NCBI GenBank assembly: GCA_036023115.1
Contig: JAYKKT010000061.1
Location: forward strand, 14,405,001-14,469,000
Source of the DNA: Brasenia schreberi
Taxonomy: Eukaryota > Streptophyta > Magnoliopsida > Nymphaeales > Cabombaceae
Reading direction: 5' to 3'
DNA length: 64,000 nucleotides
The notes below the pieces were generated by a model, which was given only the letters and a program-made list of their open reading frames with translations, made no database searches and was not told the origin of the DNA. Positions 55,033-64,000 of this stretch are shown in pieces; position 1 is the first letter of the stretch; each line of letters starts with the position of its first letter. Both the position numbers and the translations under genes were made by a program.

Positions 55033-55508
55033 GTCGGCATGGGGCTCTATTCACAACAATAGGGACACCCCACCTATTTGTTGGTTGAACTATTTTAGTC
55101 TTAACTAGTTTTAGAAAATTTCAATAAAATTAAAAGCTAGTTAGCCATAGCTTATCACAAAGAGATGCTCTAGAATGATAGATTTCATTCCCTAGATCCC
55201 TCTCTATAATCATGTAACTTGAAAAACTATATGAGATAATTTTTGTATTATAACTTGTGCCATCTCAAAGGTTTGTTCTAAGCCTATTTATACTGAAGAG
55301 AAATGAATAGAAGTTAATGGTTTTGGCTTTTTCTCTGTAATTCTTAGCAAGAAGGCTTCTCACACATCTAGCTCATCTTGTATCACTTAGTTAGTGACAC
55401 TTTTTACTCACACTCACCCCTCTTATCAATTAGAACTCCTTTTGATTGTGGTAAGCTCTTCATTTCTTCTCGTGCAAACTCCTAACATTGTGAGTTGAAA
55501 GCACATCA
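55033..55508 (+). repeat. 3' LTR of element G
   Basis: 476 bp, TGTCGGCATGGGG... to ...GCACATCA, the fuller copy of the G LTR, including the middle segment absent from 43,867-44,146. Confidence 0.85.
55284..55292 (+). promoter_or_regulatory. TATA-like box, G 3' LTR
   Basis: CTATTTATA in the middle segment of the LTR, missing from the 5' copy. Confidence 0.45.
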
Positions 55509-55604
55509 ATAGGTATATATATGTGTGTGTGGTTGGGAGATGGTATAATGTCCATGTATATTAATTATATCAACATAATATATAGCTATATATGTAATGA
55601 TTAT
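55509..55604 (+). repeat. LTR E, second part
   Basis: AT-rich sequence (TATATATATG...) after element G, of the same kind as 40,280-40,609. Cut at 55,604 by element I. The remainder should follow I to the right of the window. Confidence 0.5.
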
Positions 55605-56496
55605 TGTAAACACCCAAAAAAATTTGTCAATAAAATTTTCTAAATAGCAAAGATTTCTTAAATTTTGAAATTTGATTACAACCCTTGGATTTGAAAATTT
55701 GATCTTCGAAATAACTTCAAAAAGGAAATCTGAAAACTTATTCAAAGCTGAATCAATCAAGAGGTGAATTCCCTAGAAGTGGATAAAGAAAGAACCAAAA
55801 AGGCAAGCAAAGTAGACCCAGATCAGGCAAGGAATCAAGGCCAAGTCAAGCAAAGCTCAATTCGAGACCCAGTCAAGCAGGGCTCAATCAAATCTCAAGC
55901 CAAGTAGGATTTATCCCAAGCTAAGCAAGATTCAAAATGAGATCCAATTCAAAATTAGACTCAAGTAGATGCATCTAATTAATTCAAGGCAATGTCAAGG
56001 AACCAACATGACAAAGACGTGGGCTAGAATCAACCAAGGTCAAGGCCAAAGTTGCCCCTAAGAAGTCAAGGGTGCCACTTGACCAAGGCATAATACAAGG
56101 CTCGACCAAGACTTGGGCTCGATCAAGGTGAGTCAAAATCAAAGAACCTCACTTGAAACAAGTCAAGGCATGGATTGGGATAGACTAAGGCGAGTCAAAA
56201 GTGATACTAAGACCCACCTCAAGCCAATCAAACAACCACCCCAAGACGCCTAGACCGAGCCAACTATAAGGAGACGGGCTAGGGTGACTCGAGCCACTCT
56301 AGTCGTGAGCAAGGAAGGGATCAAGCCATGTGGGTTGCACCAAGCCCATATGGGTCAAGAGGGGACCAGTCTTCAGTCCCACATACACCCATGTGCAACT
56401 ATGGACTAGAAGTTTCCTTGGATTAAATCAAAATTGGATTGAATACAAAGTCAAAACCCAAACCCGTGGAAGGTCCTACAGACCTTCCCCTGAAAA

Positions 56497-56506
56497 CTAT
56501 AAATAG
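56497..56506 (+). promoter_or_regulatory. TATA box, I 5' LTR
   Basis: CTATAAATAG followed by GGGCATTGGGGG; an identical core is in the 3' LTR at 63,660. Confidence 0.8.
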
Positions 56507-56558
56507 GGGCATTGGGGGCATGCTTGAGAGAGGAAAATCAAAAAGAAAGTCCAGCAAA

Positions 56559-56560
<2 letters not shown>

Positions 56561-56613
<53 letters not shown>
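56561..56613 (+). repeat. (GA)n microsatellite
   Basis: About 26 GA units just downstream of the TATA box, in the probable 5' leader. The 3' LTR has only an interrupted GA-rich stretch here (63,725-63,775). Confidence 0.92.
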
Positions 56614-56616
<3 letters not shown>

Positions 56617-57682
56617 GAGGGAGTCGCCTCCTTCCCCAAGGAGCCGATCGACCATTTCAAGTCTTCAAGCATACATTTAAGGTCGATTCTCAACTTCTCC
56701 TTTCCTTCCTTTCTTTAGTTCTTTCAATTTCATTCAATGGGGTTGTAATCAAGGAACATTTGACTCCAAATCAATATAATACTTTGAGGGGAGGTGCTGC
56801 CAAAATCCATCCAAGTTTGTGAGTAAGAATCGTCTTTTATGTGTTTGATTTATAGTTTATTCCTACCCCAATATACATTGTAAATCTTATAGTCTCTAAG
56901 TCCCTCTATAGTTAAGCTATATACTTATTTCCTTTGATTATTGCACTTCCTCATTATTGAAATTGTTGTGTATGGTCATTTAATTTGGTAGAAATCAGTC
57001 GGATGCATCCATTAGTTTCTTAAAACCGAAAACTCTATTTTCTCTAAAACTTGATATACATAGGCCCATTTTCCATAAAATTTGGAAGAATTTTAGGAAC
57101 GTTTAAGGACGTGAATAAAATTGGGCAAAATTGAACAGAATCAGAACAAAACTGCACATCCTGTAATAGAGGTTGGATAAAAGTCTCTTCAATTTGTCTA
57201 TAGTGATCCAAATTTCTTCAAAATAGTCCCATTGGAAAGTTGGCTTTCATAGCTTTAAAACTTGGTTCATAAAAATCCAGTACCTATGTGCTAAGATACA
57301 GTCGCTTCTTTACCAGATGCTTGGAAGATCGCTTTAAAATCTGGGAAGTTTTCAAAACCAAGTTTCAATATGAACAAGTTTGCCAAAATCATGGGTTTAT
57401 TCCATTGTCAAAAATCAACTTCAATTCTAAAGAATATAAAGTGATTTTGTTTTGAGGGTAGAATTTCTAATTTTTTTGGTAGTCCTTCGATCTCCAAAAA
57501 ACTTCAAAATTTTATCTCAGATAAGCCTAAATGTGGAGATTACTAGACTATTTTTTTTGTATTTGGATATGTGGATGTGTATAATTAAATCAATAAATAT
57601 TCAGACATTGAAACTCACTACAAGAAAGTGTACGGCGAAAAGAACTCACTAGGCTTTGGAATTAAATCCTTATCTATAGATT

Positions 57683-57700
57683 TGATACGCCTGGTGGGAC
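57683..57700 (+). other. Primer binding site of element I (decayed)
   Basis: TGATACGCCTGGTGGGAC, 15 of 18 matches to the J site. Confidence 0.75.
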
Positions 57701-57790
57701 TTGAGTTTTGAGAAGATCACTTCAATCCAATTTTTCAAAAGCCTTTCCTCTTTGAATCCCTTTGTTTAGGTTGATTTTCAACTTTCAATA

Positions 57791-59200
57791 ATGTCAAGTT
57801 CAGAGGGTTCCTTCGAGGTGTCTAGTCGAGCATCTTCCTCTACAAGTCTAGTTTCAAAAGAAATTTTGAAAACAGCTTTACAAAATAATGAGGATAAGAT
57901 TGCTCCCCTCAAAAGAGAACTAAGAGAATTGAGAATCGAGCAGGAAATCGCCGCATTGAGCCAAGAGACAGATGTAGTGGATTCTTGCTCATCACATGAA
58001 AATCAAGCAAGGGCTCACAAAAGAACTCATCACTCACAAAAACCCCAAGTGACCTCAAAATTTGAAGATGAAGAACCAATGCATGAATTCTTACAGTTAA
58101 GGATCAAAAGGCCCTTGTTAAAAGGCCAAACAAAAGAGAAAAGAGTATATTTCCTATATGAGTTTTTGCCTTTAGATTACCAAACTAATAGTGATGATGA
58201 AATAACAAGTTTTCATTGGTATGATAGAAATAGAGATCCTTGATCTCATCTCCAACTCTTTTGTAGGAGGGCCTATAAAAAGAAGAAGGATTCCTCTAAA
58301 TGGATATATTGGTTTCCTCATTCTTTGAAGGAAAATGCTTCAAAACGGTTGGCTTCTTATGATTTAAGTCAATTCGCTACTTTTGAGGATCTAGCGAATT
58401 ATTTTATGCAATATTTTTCTCATAATGTAGAAGTCACCCCAACTCTCAACACGTTAAGAGATATGAAGCAATCCCCTAACGAGGATGCACACGCATTCAT
58501 CGTAAGATGGGGGCCGCTTCTACCTTAAAATCTGATTTCAAAGGACTTCTCTACCTTCATGAGACCAGTGATTTCCAAAAGCTAATTAAGAAAGCCTCCA
58601 TTTTCAAAGCTAATTTGAAAAATGGAGTATATGAGGATGTTTGAAAAGAGAAATTTTTTCTAAAAAGTTTGAAAAACCTGGGACATACGGGTTAAATGCA
58701 TCGAAAGGGGGAGTAAAAACTCACAAAGTGGCTCATGTAAGTGTAGAGCAAGGCTCATCTGGTCCTCAAAGCCCTTTGGACAAAAACAAAAGCCTTCCTT
58801 TTCAAAAACCCAAAAACTGAGAAAAGTTTGAAAAAAAAAAAAATACACCAACATAGGACAACCTCTTACAAAAGTCCTAGACATTCTTTTGGCACAAGAC
58901 TTGGTTAGCCTTCTACCGATTCTCGAAGGGGCACCCACTAAGAGAAGATTTCTCAAAGAATTTTGTGAGTATTATAGGCTCAAAAGCCATTATACAAATA
59001 ATTGTTTTTCCCTCAAAAATAAAATAGAGGAGCAAGGGAGGCTTCACGTCTCAAAAGAGTCGGAGCTCTCTCAAATGATCTTCAAAGAGCCCTTCTCGAA
59101 CCATGCAAGCATAAGTAGGAAAGCTAAAGAGGTATGCTTCTCTCGAACTCGTGGGGTTGACATAATCATGCATTGCATATGGTTCACACTACTTGCCACA
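57791..59200 (+). pseudogene. gag: gag of element I
   Basis: ATG at 57,791 (MSSSEGSFEVSSRASSSTS). It is open for 150 codons to a TGA at 58,241-58,243 where A and J have Arg, then open in the same frame to 58,528: HLQLFCRRAYKKKKDSSKWIYWFPHSL, RLASYDLSQFATFEDLANYF, AFIVRWG. A frameshift follows, then GLLYLHETSDFQKLIKKASIF. From 58,820: TNIGQPLTKVLDILLAQDLVSLLP...FCEYYRLKSHYTNNCFSLKNKIEEQGRLH (zinc-knuckle-like). Same family as A, B and J. Confidence 0.9.
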
Positions 59201-59399
59201 CACTACTTTCTCTCATAATAAAAAAAGCAAAGCAAAAAGTGATATAGGGAGTGCTTAGAGTTTCGCCCCTAGCTGGAGCCTTTTTAGAAATTTGAGGTGC
59301 TCTGAAGCATCAAAGTAGAGTCAAGATAGGATTGAGCCTAAGAAAAAGTATAGAGGAGGTGACTATTTCTGGAAGGATCTATCAACCCCCACACTTAGC

Positions 59400-60255
59400 C
59401 AAACAAGCTAGCAAGGAGGTGGTCGTTTTGCTCGGGCCCCGAAAAGCATGCATCCCTAACTAATCTCATAGCATGGACAAGGGTAAAAACATTGTTTTAG
59501 CCCTCTATGATCTAGAACAACACTTGTCAAAGCTTCCCACAAACATGTCTATCTTAGAGTTGATACAAACATCACTTAAACATAGACAAGTCTTAGAGGG
59601 AATTCTAGAGAAATCAAGAGTTAATACTTTCATAACTCCTGAGTCCCTATCCTTTTTGGTCTCTCCCATTCTCACAAAAACTCTAATCATGTTCTCCAAG
59701 GATGAGTTGGATAGACCTATTACATCCTACAATCAAACTTTACATATAGAGGTGTTATTGAATCACCACACTCTTCAAAAATGCCTGCTTGATAGGGGAG
59801 GAGGTCTAAACATCCATCCTCTTCACATAGCCTTTCAAATCGGAGTACCTATGTCTAGGCTTCAATCATGTGCAATTGTCATCACTGGATATAATGACAA
59901 TTCATCCCACCCCATAAGCTCCATCAAGTTGCCCATGGAAGTTGGTCCCATCTCCCATGTAGGGTTATTCCACGTGCTAGACAAAAACCCCACTACAATT
60001 TGTTGCTAGGGAGGCCTCGGATACACTCTCTCCGAGCCATCCCTTCAACCTTTCCATAAATGTCTAAACATTCCATGAAAAAACCAAGTTGTGATAGTCT
60101 TTGGAGAAGACAACCCATATCTTAAGGGAATTCAAACATTCCCTTGCCAATCAAGTGATCAAATAGGTGGTGTGGAAGAGGCCATTGAAGAGCCAAATCC
60201 ACCTAAGTCATCCACCCCAAATCATCCAATCCCAAAGTTCTATACATACTAGCCA
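59400..60255 (+). pseudogene. pol: Protease and linker of element I
   Basis: Linker MDKGKNIVLALYDLEQHLSKLPTNMSILELIQTSLKHRQVLEGILEKSRVNTFITPESLSFLVSP is open from 59,473. The protease active site is CLLDRGGGLNIHPLHIAFQIGVPM, with the Asp kept but the next Gly replaced by Arg; then ITGYNDNSSHPISSIKLPMEVG. The flap-end motif is damaged (NPTTICC then a stop, in place of HYNLLLGRPWIH), with FGEDNPYLKGIQTFPC following. Confidence 0.85.
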
Positions 60256-60935
60256 CACCCAAAAAGCCCAAGGGACATGATCATACCATGGACGACACAC
60301 TATTACAAGGCCATCCCCTTTACCAAAAATTTTCAATACTTAAAAAGCCTTGGAACGTGTTGTTGAACATGGGATATGCACCCTATTAAGGCTTCGGAGC
60401 CAAAAACTAAGAGAGGTTAGAGTCTCTCCTAACCTCACCAACCTTGGGTCGACATGGTTTAGGGTACCACCCATCCATACTGTCTAAGCTACCACCTAAG
60501 ACAACCCGGGTCAAGGGTGCCCAAGATTCCAATAAAACTGAAACCTATGGCTTAGACTTCCTATTTGGAATCTAATTCATGGTGTTTTCTTTGTAGGCTT
60601 GGCGAAAGACCCCTCTTTTCAAAAAAGTTCAAAAAAGTATATATTTGGAGAAACCAAAAAAATCTAGAAAATTCCCAAAATCCAAAAACATTAGAAATTT
60701 TTGAAAAACCCCAAAAAAAGTCTTTTGTGTTTCTTCTTCTAGAATTTGCTTATAAAAAGCCAAAACAATTGAAAACGTGAAAAATTCAAAAAAACCACAT
60801 TTTCAAAATCATGTACAAATCAAAAAATCGATTTACCAAAACTTGTGTATATTCTCAAACCCAAGTTGAACCTTTCTCTTGTAAGTAATCCTTCTCTTGT
60901 AAATAATCCTTCCCTATAAACCAAGTCACTTAAAA
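60256..60935 (+). pseudogene. pol: Spacer with Lys-rich linker of element I
   Basis: Counterpart of 17,681-18,573 in A: NVLLNMGYAPY (about 60,360), GYHPSILSKLPPKTTRVKGA, then a run rich in Lys, Pro and Phe (60,600-60,780; EKPKKSRKFPKSKNIRNF and PKKKSFVF-like pieces). Stops and shifts throughout. No known domain. Confidence 0.65.
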
Positions 60936-61965
60936 GTGATTAAAGCAAGGAGGAAGACCCCTTCATCCATGAGGATGATCAATCCTTCGAGCTTCCCAAG
61001 TTTTATAAAATACTTGACTTGGAAAAACTTTCTTTAAAAAGCATCACTCATTACATTCTTGAGGTCCATCTACGAAGTCAGTCTAACCCCAAGTGTATTG
61101 AAATAAGAACTTGTTTAAATGAGCATGAAAAAGCATCACTCATTACATTCTTGAAATCATACATGGATGTGTTTGTATGGATCGATGAAGACATGCCCGG
61201 TTTCGACCCTAGGATTTGTAGAGCACCGTTTGACTCTAGAACCAAATGTCAAATCCATAAAACAAAAGCTTAGAAAAATTCATCTCAATGTTCACTCCCA
61301 AGTCAAAGAGCGTTTAAAAGATCTTTTAAAGGTTGAATTTATAAAACCCATTGCTTATTTAGAATGACATTCAAATATTGTTGTAGTTCGAAAATCCAAT
61401 GGAAAAATTTGTATTTGTATTGATTTAGAAACTTGAACAAAGTCACTCCAAAAGATAATTTTCCCCTACCCAATATTGATTTGATAGTGGATAGCACTAC
61501 AAATCATGTAATGTTTTCTTTCATGGATGACTACTCGGGTTATAACCAAATCAAGTTAGCTTCAAAAGATTAAGCTAAAACTACTTTTACTACACCTTGA
61601 GGCACATACTGTTATACAATTATGTCTTTTGGTTTGAAAAATGCTGGTGCCACATACCAAAAAGCCATTACAACCATTTTTTATGATCAAATCTATGAGC
61701 TCTTAGAAGTATATGTGGATGATCTTTTGGTGAAATAAAAAACCTGATGCACAAACATAGAATATTTGCAAAAAGTTTTCGAAAGACTTAGACTTTATAA
61801 AGTGAAACTAAACCCTCAAAAGTGTGTGTTTGGAGTAGAATAAGGAAAACTCTTAGGGTTTATGGTTAGCCAAAGGAGCATAGAGATTGATCCCTCTAAG
61901 TGTCAAGCCATCATAGACATGCCTCCACCCTCTAACTTGACCCAGGTTTGTAGCCTCCAGGGTCG
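60936..61965 (+). pseudogene. pol: Reverse transcriptase of element I
   Basis: Most complete Tat-type polymerase in the window. EEDPFIHEDDQSFELPKF, NEHEKASLITFLKSYMDVFVWIDEDMPGFDPR, IKQKLRKIHLNVHSQVKERLKDLLKVEFIKPIAY, NIVVVRKSNGKICICIDL, NFPLPNIDLIVDSTTNHVMFSFMDDYSGYNQIKL, KTTFTTP.GTYCYTIMSFGLKNAGATYQKA, LLEVYVDDLLVK (catalytic YVDD kept), LNPQKCVFGV..GKLLGFMVSQRSIEIDPSKCQAI. It contains at least six stops or shifts. The frame ends at LQGRLQGIRK, where deletion joins it to the 3' region. Confidence 0.9.
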
Positions 61966-62779
61966 ACTCCAAGGAATTAGGAAAATTAGCAAAAATAAAA
62001 AAAGAAAGGAAGAAAAACAAAACCGCCAATATAGAGGATCACTTCAAAAGAAAAGAAAAAGAAAAACCAAAGCTGAAAAAAAGCAATTTTCCATCAAAAG
62101 TCTCTTTGCCTCATACCAAGGGACACTTTGGAAGGGACTGTGGAAAACTCTTTCCCAAAATCCCCACATCTTATCCCAATGGAGAAAAAGTCTATCATTA
62201 TAATCCTAGAATAGAAATAGGACCTACCCATCTGGATTTCATTTTGCTTTAGAATTAGACCTTGTTGTGTGGGAAATCGAATTTTAAAATGTTATTCAAA
62301 GTTTTTCAACCAAGCCTCTACTAAATAGTAGGTATTAAAACCCAAGTGAAGGGAAATATATGAAATTGGAAGTACCTTTTGATGAAAACCAAAGGGAGTT
62401 CTTTTTTGAAAATAAATTTTCAAAACCCGAAACATCAAATCAAACAACATTGGAATCTTCCTACTTGGGGCAACCGGCCTTCATGTGCTTCTTCCCAAGC
62501 TCCCAAATTAGATGAAAGGGTCTCTACAACCCACTTCACAGTCCACGCACACATGCATCCACAAAAAGGGTTATCCATGCATGTCATCACAGGACTAGGC
62601 ATTCCCATTCATGTCAAGTATCCTTTGGCTAAAATCCACTCATTTTCAAATGAGATGAATCCAAGAAAAGAGATGCTATGGAACGAAGGAGAGATCCATA
62701 CTCTCAAGAAAAACCTGGGAAGAAAATTCAAAAGAGTGTTTCTTCTTTGCCATTAATCAAATAAATTTGGATTAATGTT
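61966..62779 (+). other. 3' non-coding region of element I
   Basis: Starts with A-rich purine sequence (AAAAAGAAAGGAAGAAAAAC) resembling the complement of the T-rich stretch in B. The 113- and 125-codon frames here have no conserved motif. No gene seen. Confidence 0.65.
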
Positions 62780-62792
62780 AAAGAGGAGCATA
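62780..62792 (+). other. Polypurine tract of element I
   Basis: AAAGAGGAGCATA immediately before TGTAAACACCC; preceded by a partly decayed AAATAAATTTGGAT inverted repeat. Confidence 0.78.
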
Positions 62793-64000
62793 TGTAAACA
62801 CCCAAAAAAATTTGTAAATAAAATTTTCCAAATACGAAAGATTTCTTAAATTTCGAAATTTGATTACAACCCATGGATTTGAAAATTTGACCTTCGAAAT
62901 AACTTCAAAAAGGAAATCTGGAAACTTATCCAAAGCTGGTTCAATCAAGGGGGCAAATTCCAAGGAAGAGGATAAGGAAAGAACCAAAAAGGCAAGCAAA
63001 GTGGACCTAAATCAGGCAAGGAATCAGGGTCAAGTCAAGCAAAGCTCAATTCAAGACCCAGTCAAGCAGGGCTCAATCAAATCTCAAGCCAAGTAGGATT
63101 TATCCCAAGCTAAGCAAGATTCAAAATTAGACTCAAGTAGCTACATCTAATTAATTCAAGGCAATGTCAAGGAACCAACATGACAAAGACGAGGGCTAGA
63201 ATCATACAAGGTCAAGGCCAAAGCTGCCCCTAAGAAGTCAAGGGTGCCACTTGACCAAGGCATAATACAAGGCTCGACCAAGACTTGGGCTTGATCAAGG
63301 TGAGTCCAAATCAAATAACCTCGCTTGAAACAAGTCAAGGCATGGATTGGGATAGACTAAGGCGAGTCAAAAGTGATACTAAGACCCACCTCAAGCCAAT
63401 CAAACAACCACCCCAAGACGCCTAGACCGAGCCAACTACAAGGAGATGGGCTAGGGTGACTCGAGCCACTCTAGTTGTGCCCAAGGAAGTGACCATGGGT
63501 TGCACCAAGCCCACATGGGTCTAGTGGTGACCACTCTCCTGCCCCACACTCACCCATGTGCAGCTAGACCAGAAGTTTCCTTGGATCAAATCAAAATTGG
63601 ATTGAATACCAAGCCAAAACCCAAACCTGTGGAAGGTCCTAGAGACCTTCCCTTAAAATCTATAAATAGGGGGCATTGGGGGTTGGCTTGAGGGAGGAAA
63701 ATCAAAGGGAAAGTCCAACAAAAGGAGAGAGAAAGGAAGAGAGAGAGAGAGAGAAGAGGAGAGAAAGAGAGAGTCGCCCCCTTCCCCAAGGAGTCGATCG
63801 ACCATTTCAAGTTTTCAAGCATCTATTTAAGGTCGATTCTCAACTTCTCCTTTCCTTCCTTTCTTTAGTTCTTTGAATTTCTTTCAATGGGGTTATAATT
63901 AAGGAACATTTGACTCTAAATCAATATAATATTTTGAGGGGAGGTGCAACCAAAATCCAGCCAAGTTCATGGGTAAGAATCACCTCTTATGTGTTTGATT
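62793..64000 (+). repeat. 3' LTR of element I (cut by the window edge)
   Basis: Matches 55,605-56,850. A ~25-bp stretch (about 55,935-55,960 in the 5' copy) is missing here. The TATA box is at 63,660-63,669. Confidence 0.9.
63660..63669 (+). promoter_or_regulatory. TATA box, I 3' LTR
   Basis: CTATAAATAG, as in the 5' LTR; would drive transcription outward to the right. Confidence 0.78.

Larger units (their letters stand above)
43867..55508 (+). mobile_element. Element G: gypsy retrotransposon, disrupted by H and F
   Basis: Plus strand. 5' LTR 43,867-44,146, primer site 44,148-44,164, remnants of gag, protease, reverse transcriptase, RNase H and integrase in that order, 3' LTR 55,033-55,508. 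Copia element H splits the integrase. The domain order places integrase after RNase H, as expected for gypsy. The proteins are of a different gypsy type from the Tat elements (FLNGLNHDI gag, HPQMDGQTEVVN integrase, no second RNase H). Many stops and frameshifts throughout. The flanks (ATGTG / ATAGG) do not form a clean target duplication. Confidence 0.88.
55605..57678 (+). repeat. 5' LTR of element I
   Basis: 2,074 bp, TGTAAACACCCAAAAAAA... to ...TATCTATA (decayed TCTACA). It has a TATA box at 56,497, a GA microsatellite at about 56,561 and no GAGC-GCTC repeat array, so it is a simpler LTR than A. Confidence 0.9.
55605..64000 (+). mobile_element. Element I: Tat-type gypsy retrotransposon lacking RNase H and integrase
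   Basis: Plus strand, extends past the window. 5' LTR 55,605-57,678, primer site, gag, protease, spacer and reverse transcriptase, then a non-coding 3' region, polypurine tract and 3' LTR from 62,793. The interior is only 5.1 kb because everything from the polymerase thumb to the pol end is deleted. By eye the LTR pair is about 93-95% identical. The left target-site bases are ATTAT (55,600-55,604); the right copy is outside. Confidence 0.9.

Noticed and set aside
62379..62756. 125-codon plus-strand frame before the 3' LTR of I
   Set aside because: No similarity to pol domains and not conserved at the same place in A or B.
1..64000. tRNA, rRNA, snoRNA or intact protein-coding host genes
   Set aside because: I looked for tRNA-like cloverleaf motifs, conserved rRNA segments and conserved host proteins. 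Only the ARF pseudogene was found.

Overview
The window is plant nuclear DNA from a gene-poor, repeat-rich region, almost certainly heterochromatin of a large genome. I found no intact cellular gene. Nearly everything is LTR retrotransposon sequence in various states of decay: mostly Ty3/gypsy elements with very long LTRs (2 to 3.7 kb) whose proteins look like the plant Tat lineage, two smaller gypsy elements of another type, and one Ty1/copia element. The plant assignment rests on the Tat-type pol with a second (archaeal-type) RNase H, plant TATA boxes of the CTATAAATAG type, a copia element with an initiator-tRNA-Met primer site, and a plant-like ARF GTPase pseudogene. The species cannot be named from the sequence.

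Left half (1-29,200), mostly minus strand, is a nest. The 3' LTR of element B (25,639-26,055 visible) was hit by LTR M (8,246-8,885 and 24,441-25,638). M was hit by element A (8,886-24,435, with a perfect GCAGG target duplication) and by LTR L (7,734-8,245). L was hit by LTR K (4,698-7,733), and K by element J (1-4,697, gag still open except for one stop). A later received a solo LTR, P (14,822-17,680), inside its reverse transcriptase. J and K lie head to head and form a roughly 3-kb imperfect palindrome.

Middle (29,200-40,600): two copies of a ~690-bp block, each linked to part of an ARF small-GTPase pseudogene and to gag-protease fragments, with LTR C between them. Next comes anonymous AT-rich sequence, a compact 2.06-kb gypsy derivative (D, 36,171-38,230, AGATC target duplication), and the 3' end of a plus-strand element (E) whose LTR begins at 39,980.

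Right half (40,600-64,000), mostly plus strand: a solo LTR (F, 40,612-43,863, GTGTG duplication) sits two bases inside the 5' LTR of gypsy element G (43,867-55,508). G is interrupted in its integrase by copia element H (47,303-53,961, GGGCC duplication), which holds solo LTR O (48,174-50,941). Element I (55,605 to beyond the window) is a Tat-lineage copy with gag, protease and reverse transcriptase remnants but no RNase H or integrase.

No element here can encode a full set of working proteins. What is preserved is non-coding structure of the LTRs: TATA boxes, an ATCCAA-rich U3 array with an inverted repeat, a ~110-bp tandem repeat carrying a small hairpin, and a hairpin near the U5 end whose two arms co-vary between copies. 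Percent identities and boundaries were judged by eye; coordinates of degraded domains are approximate.
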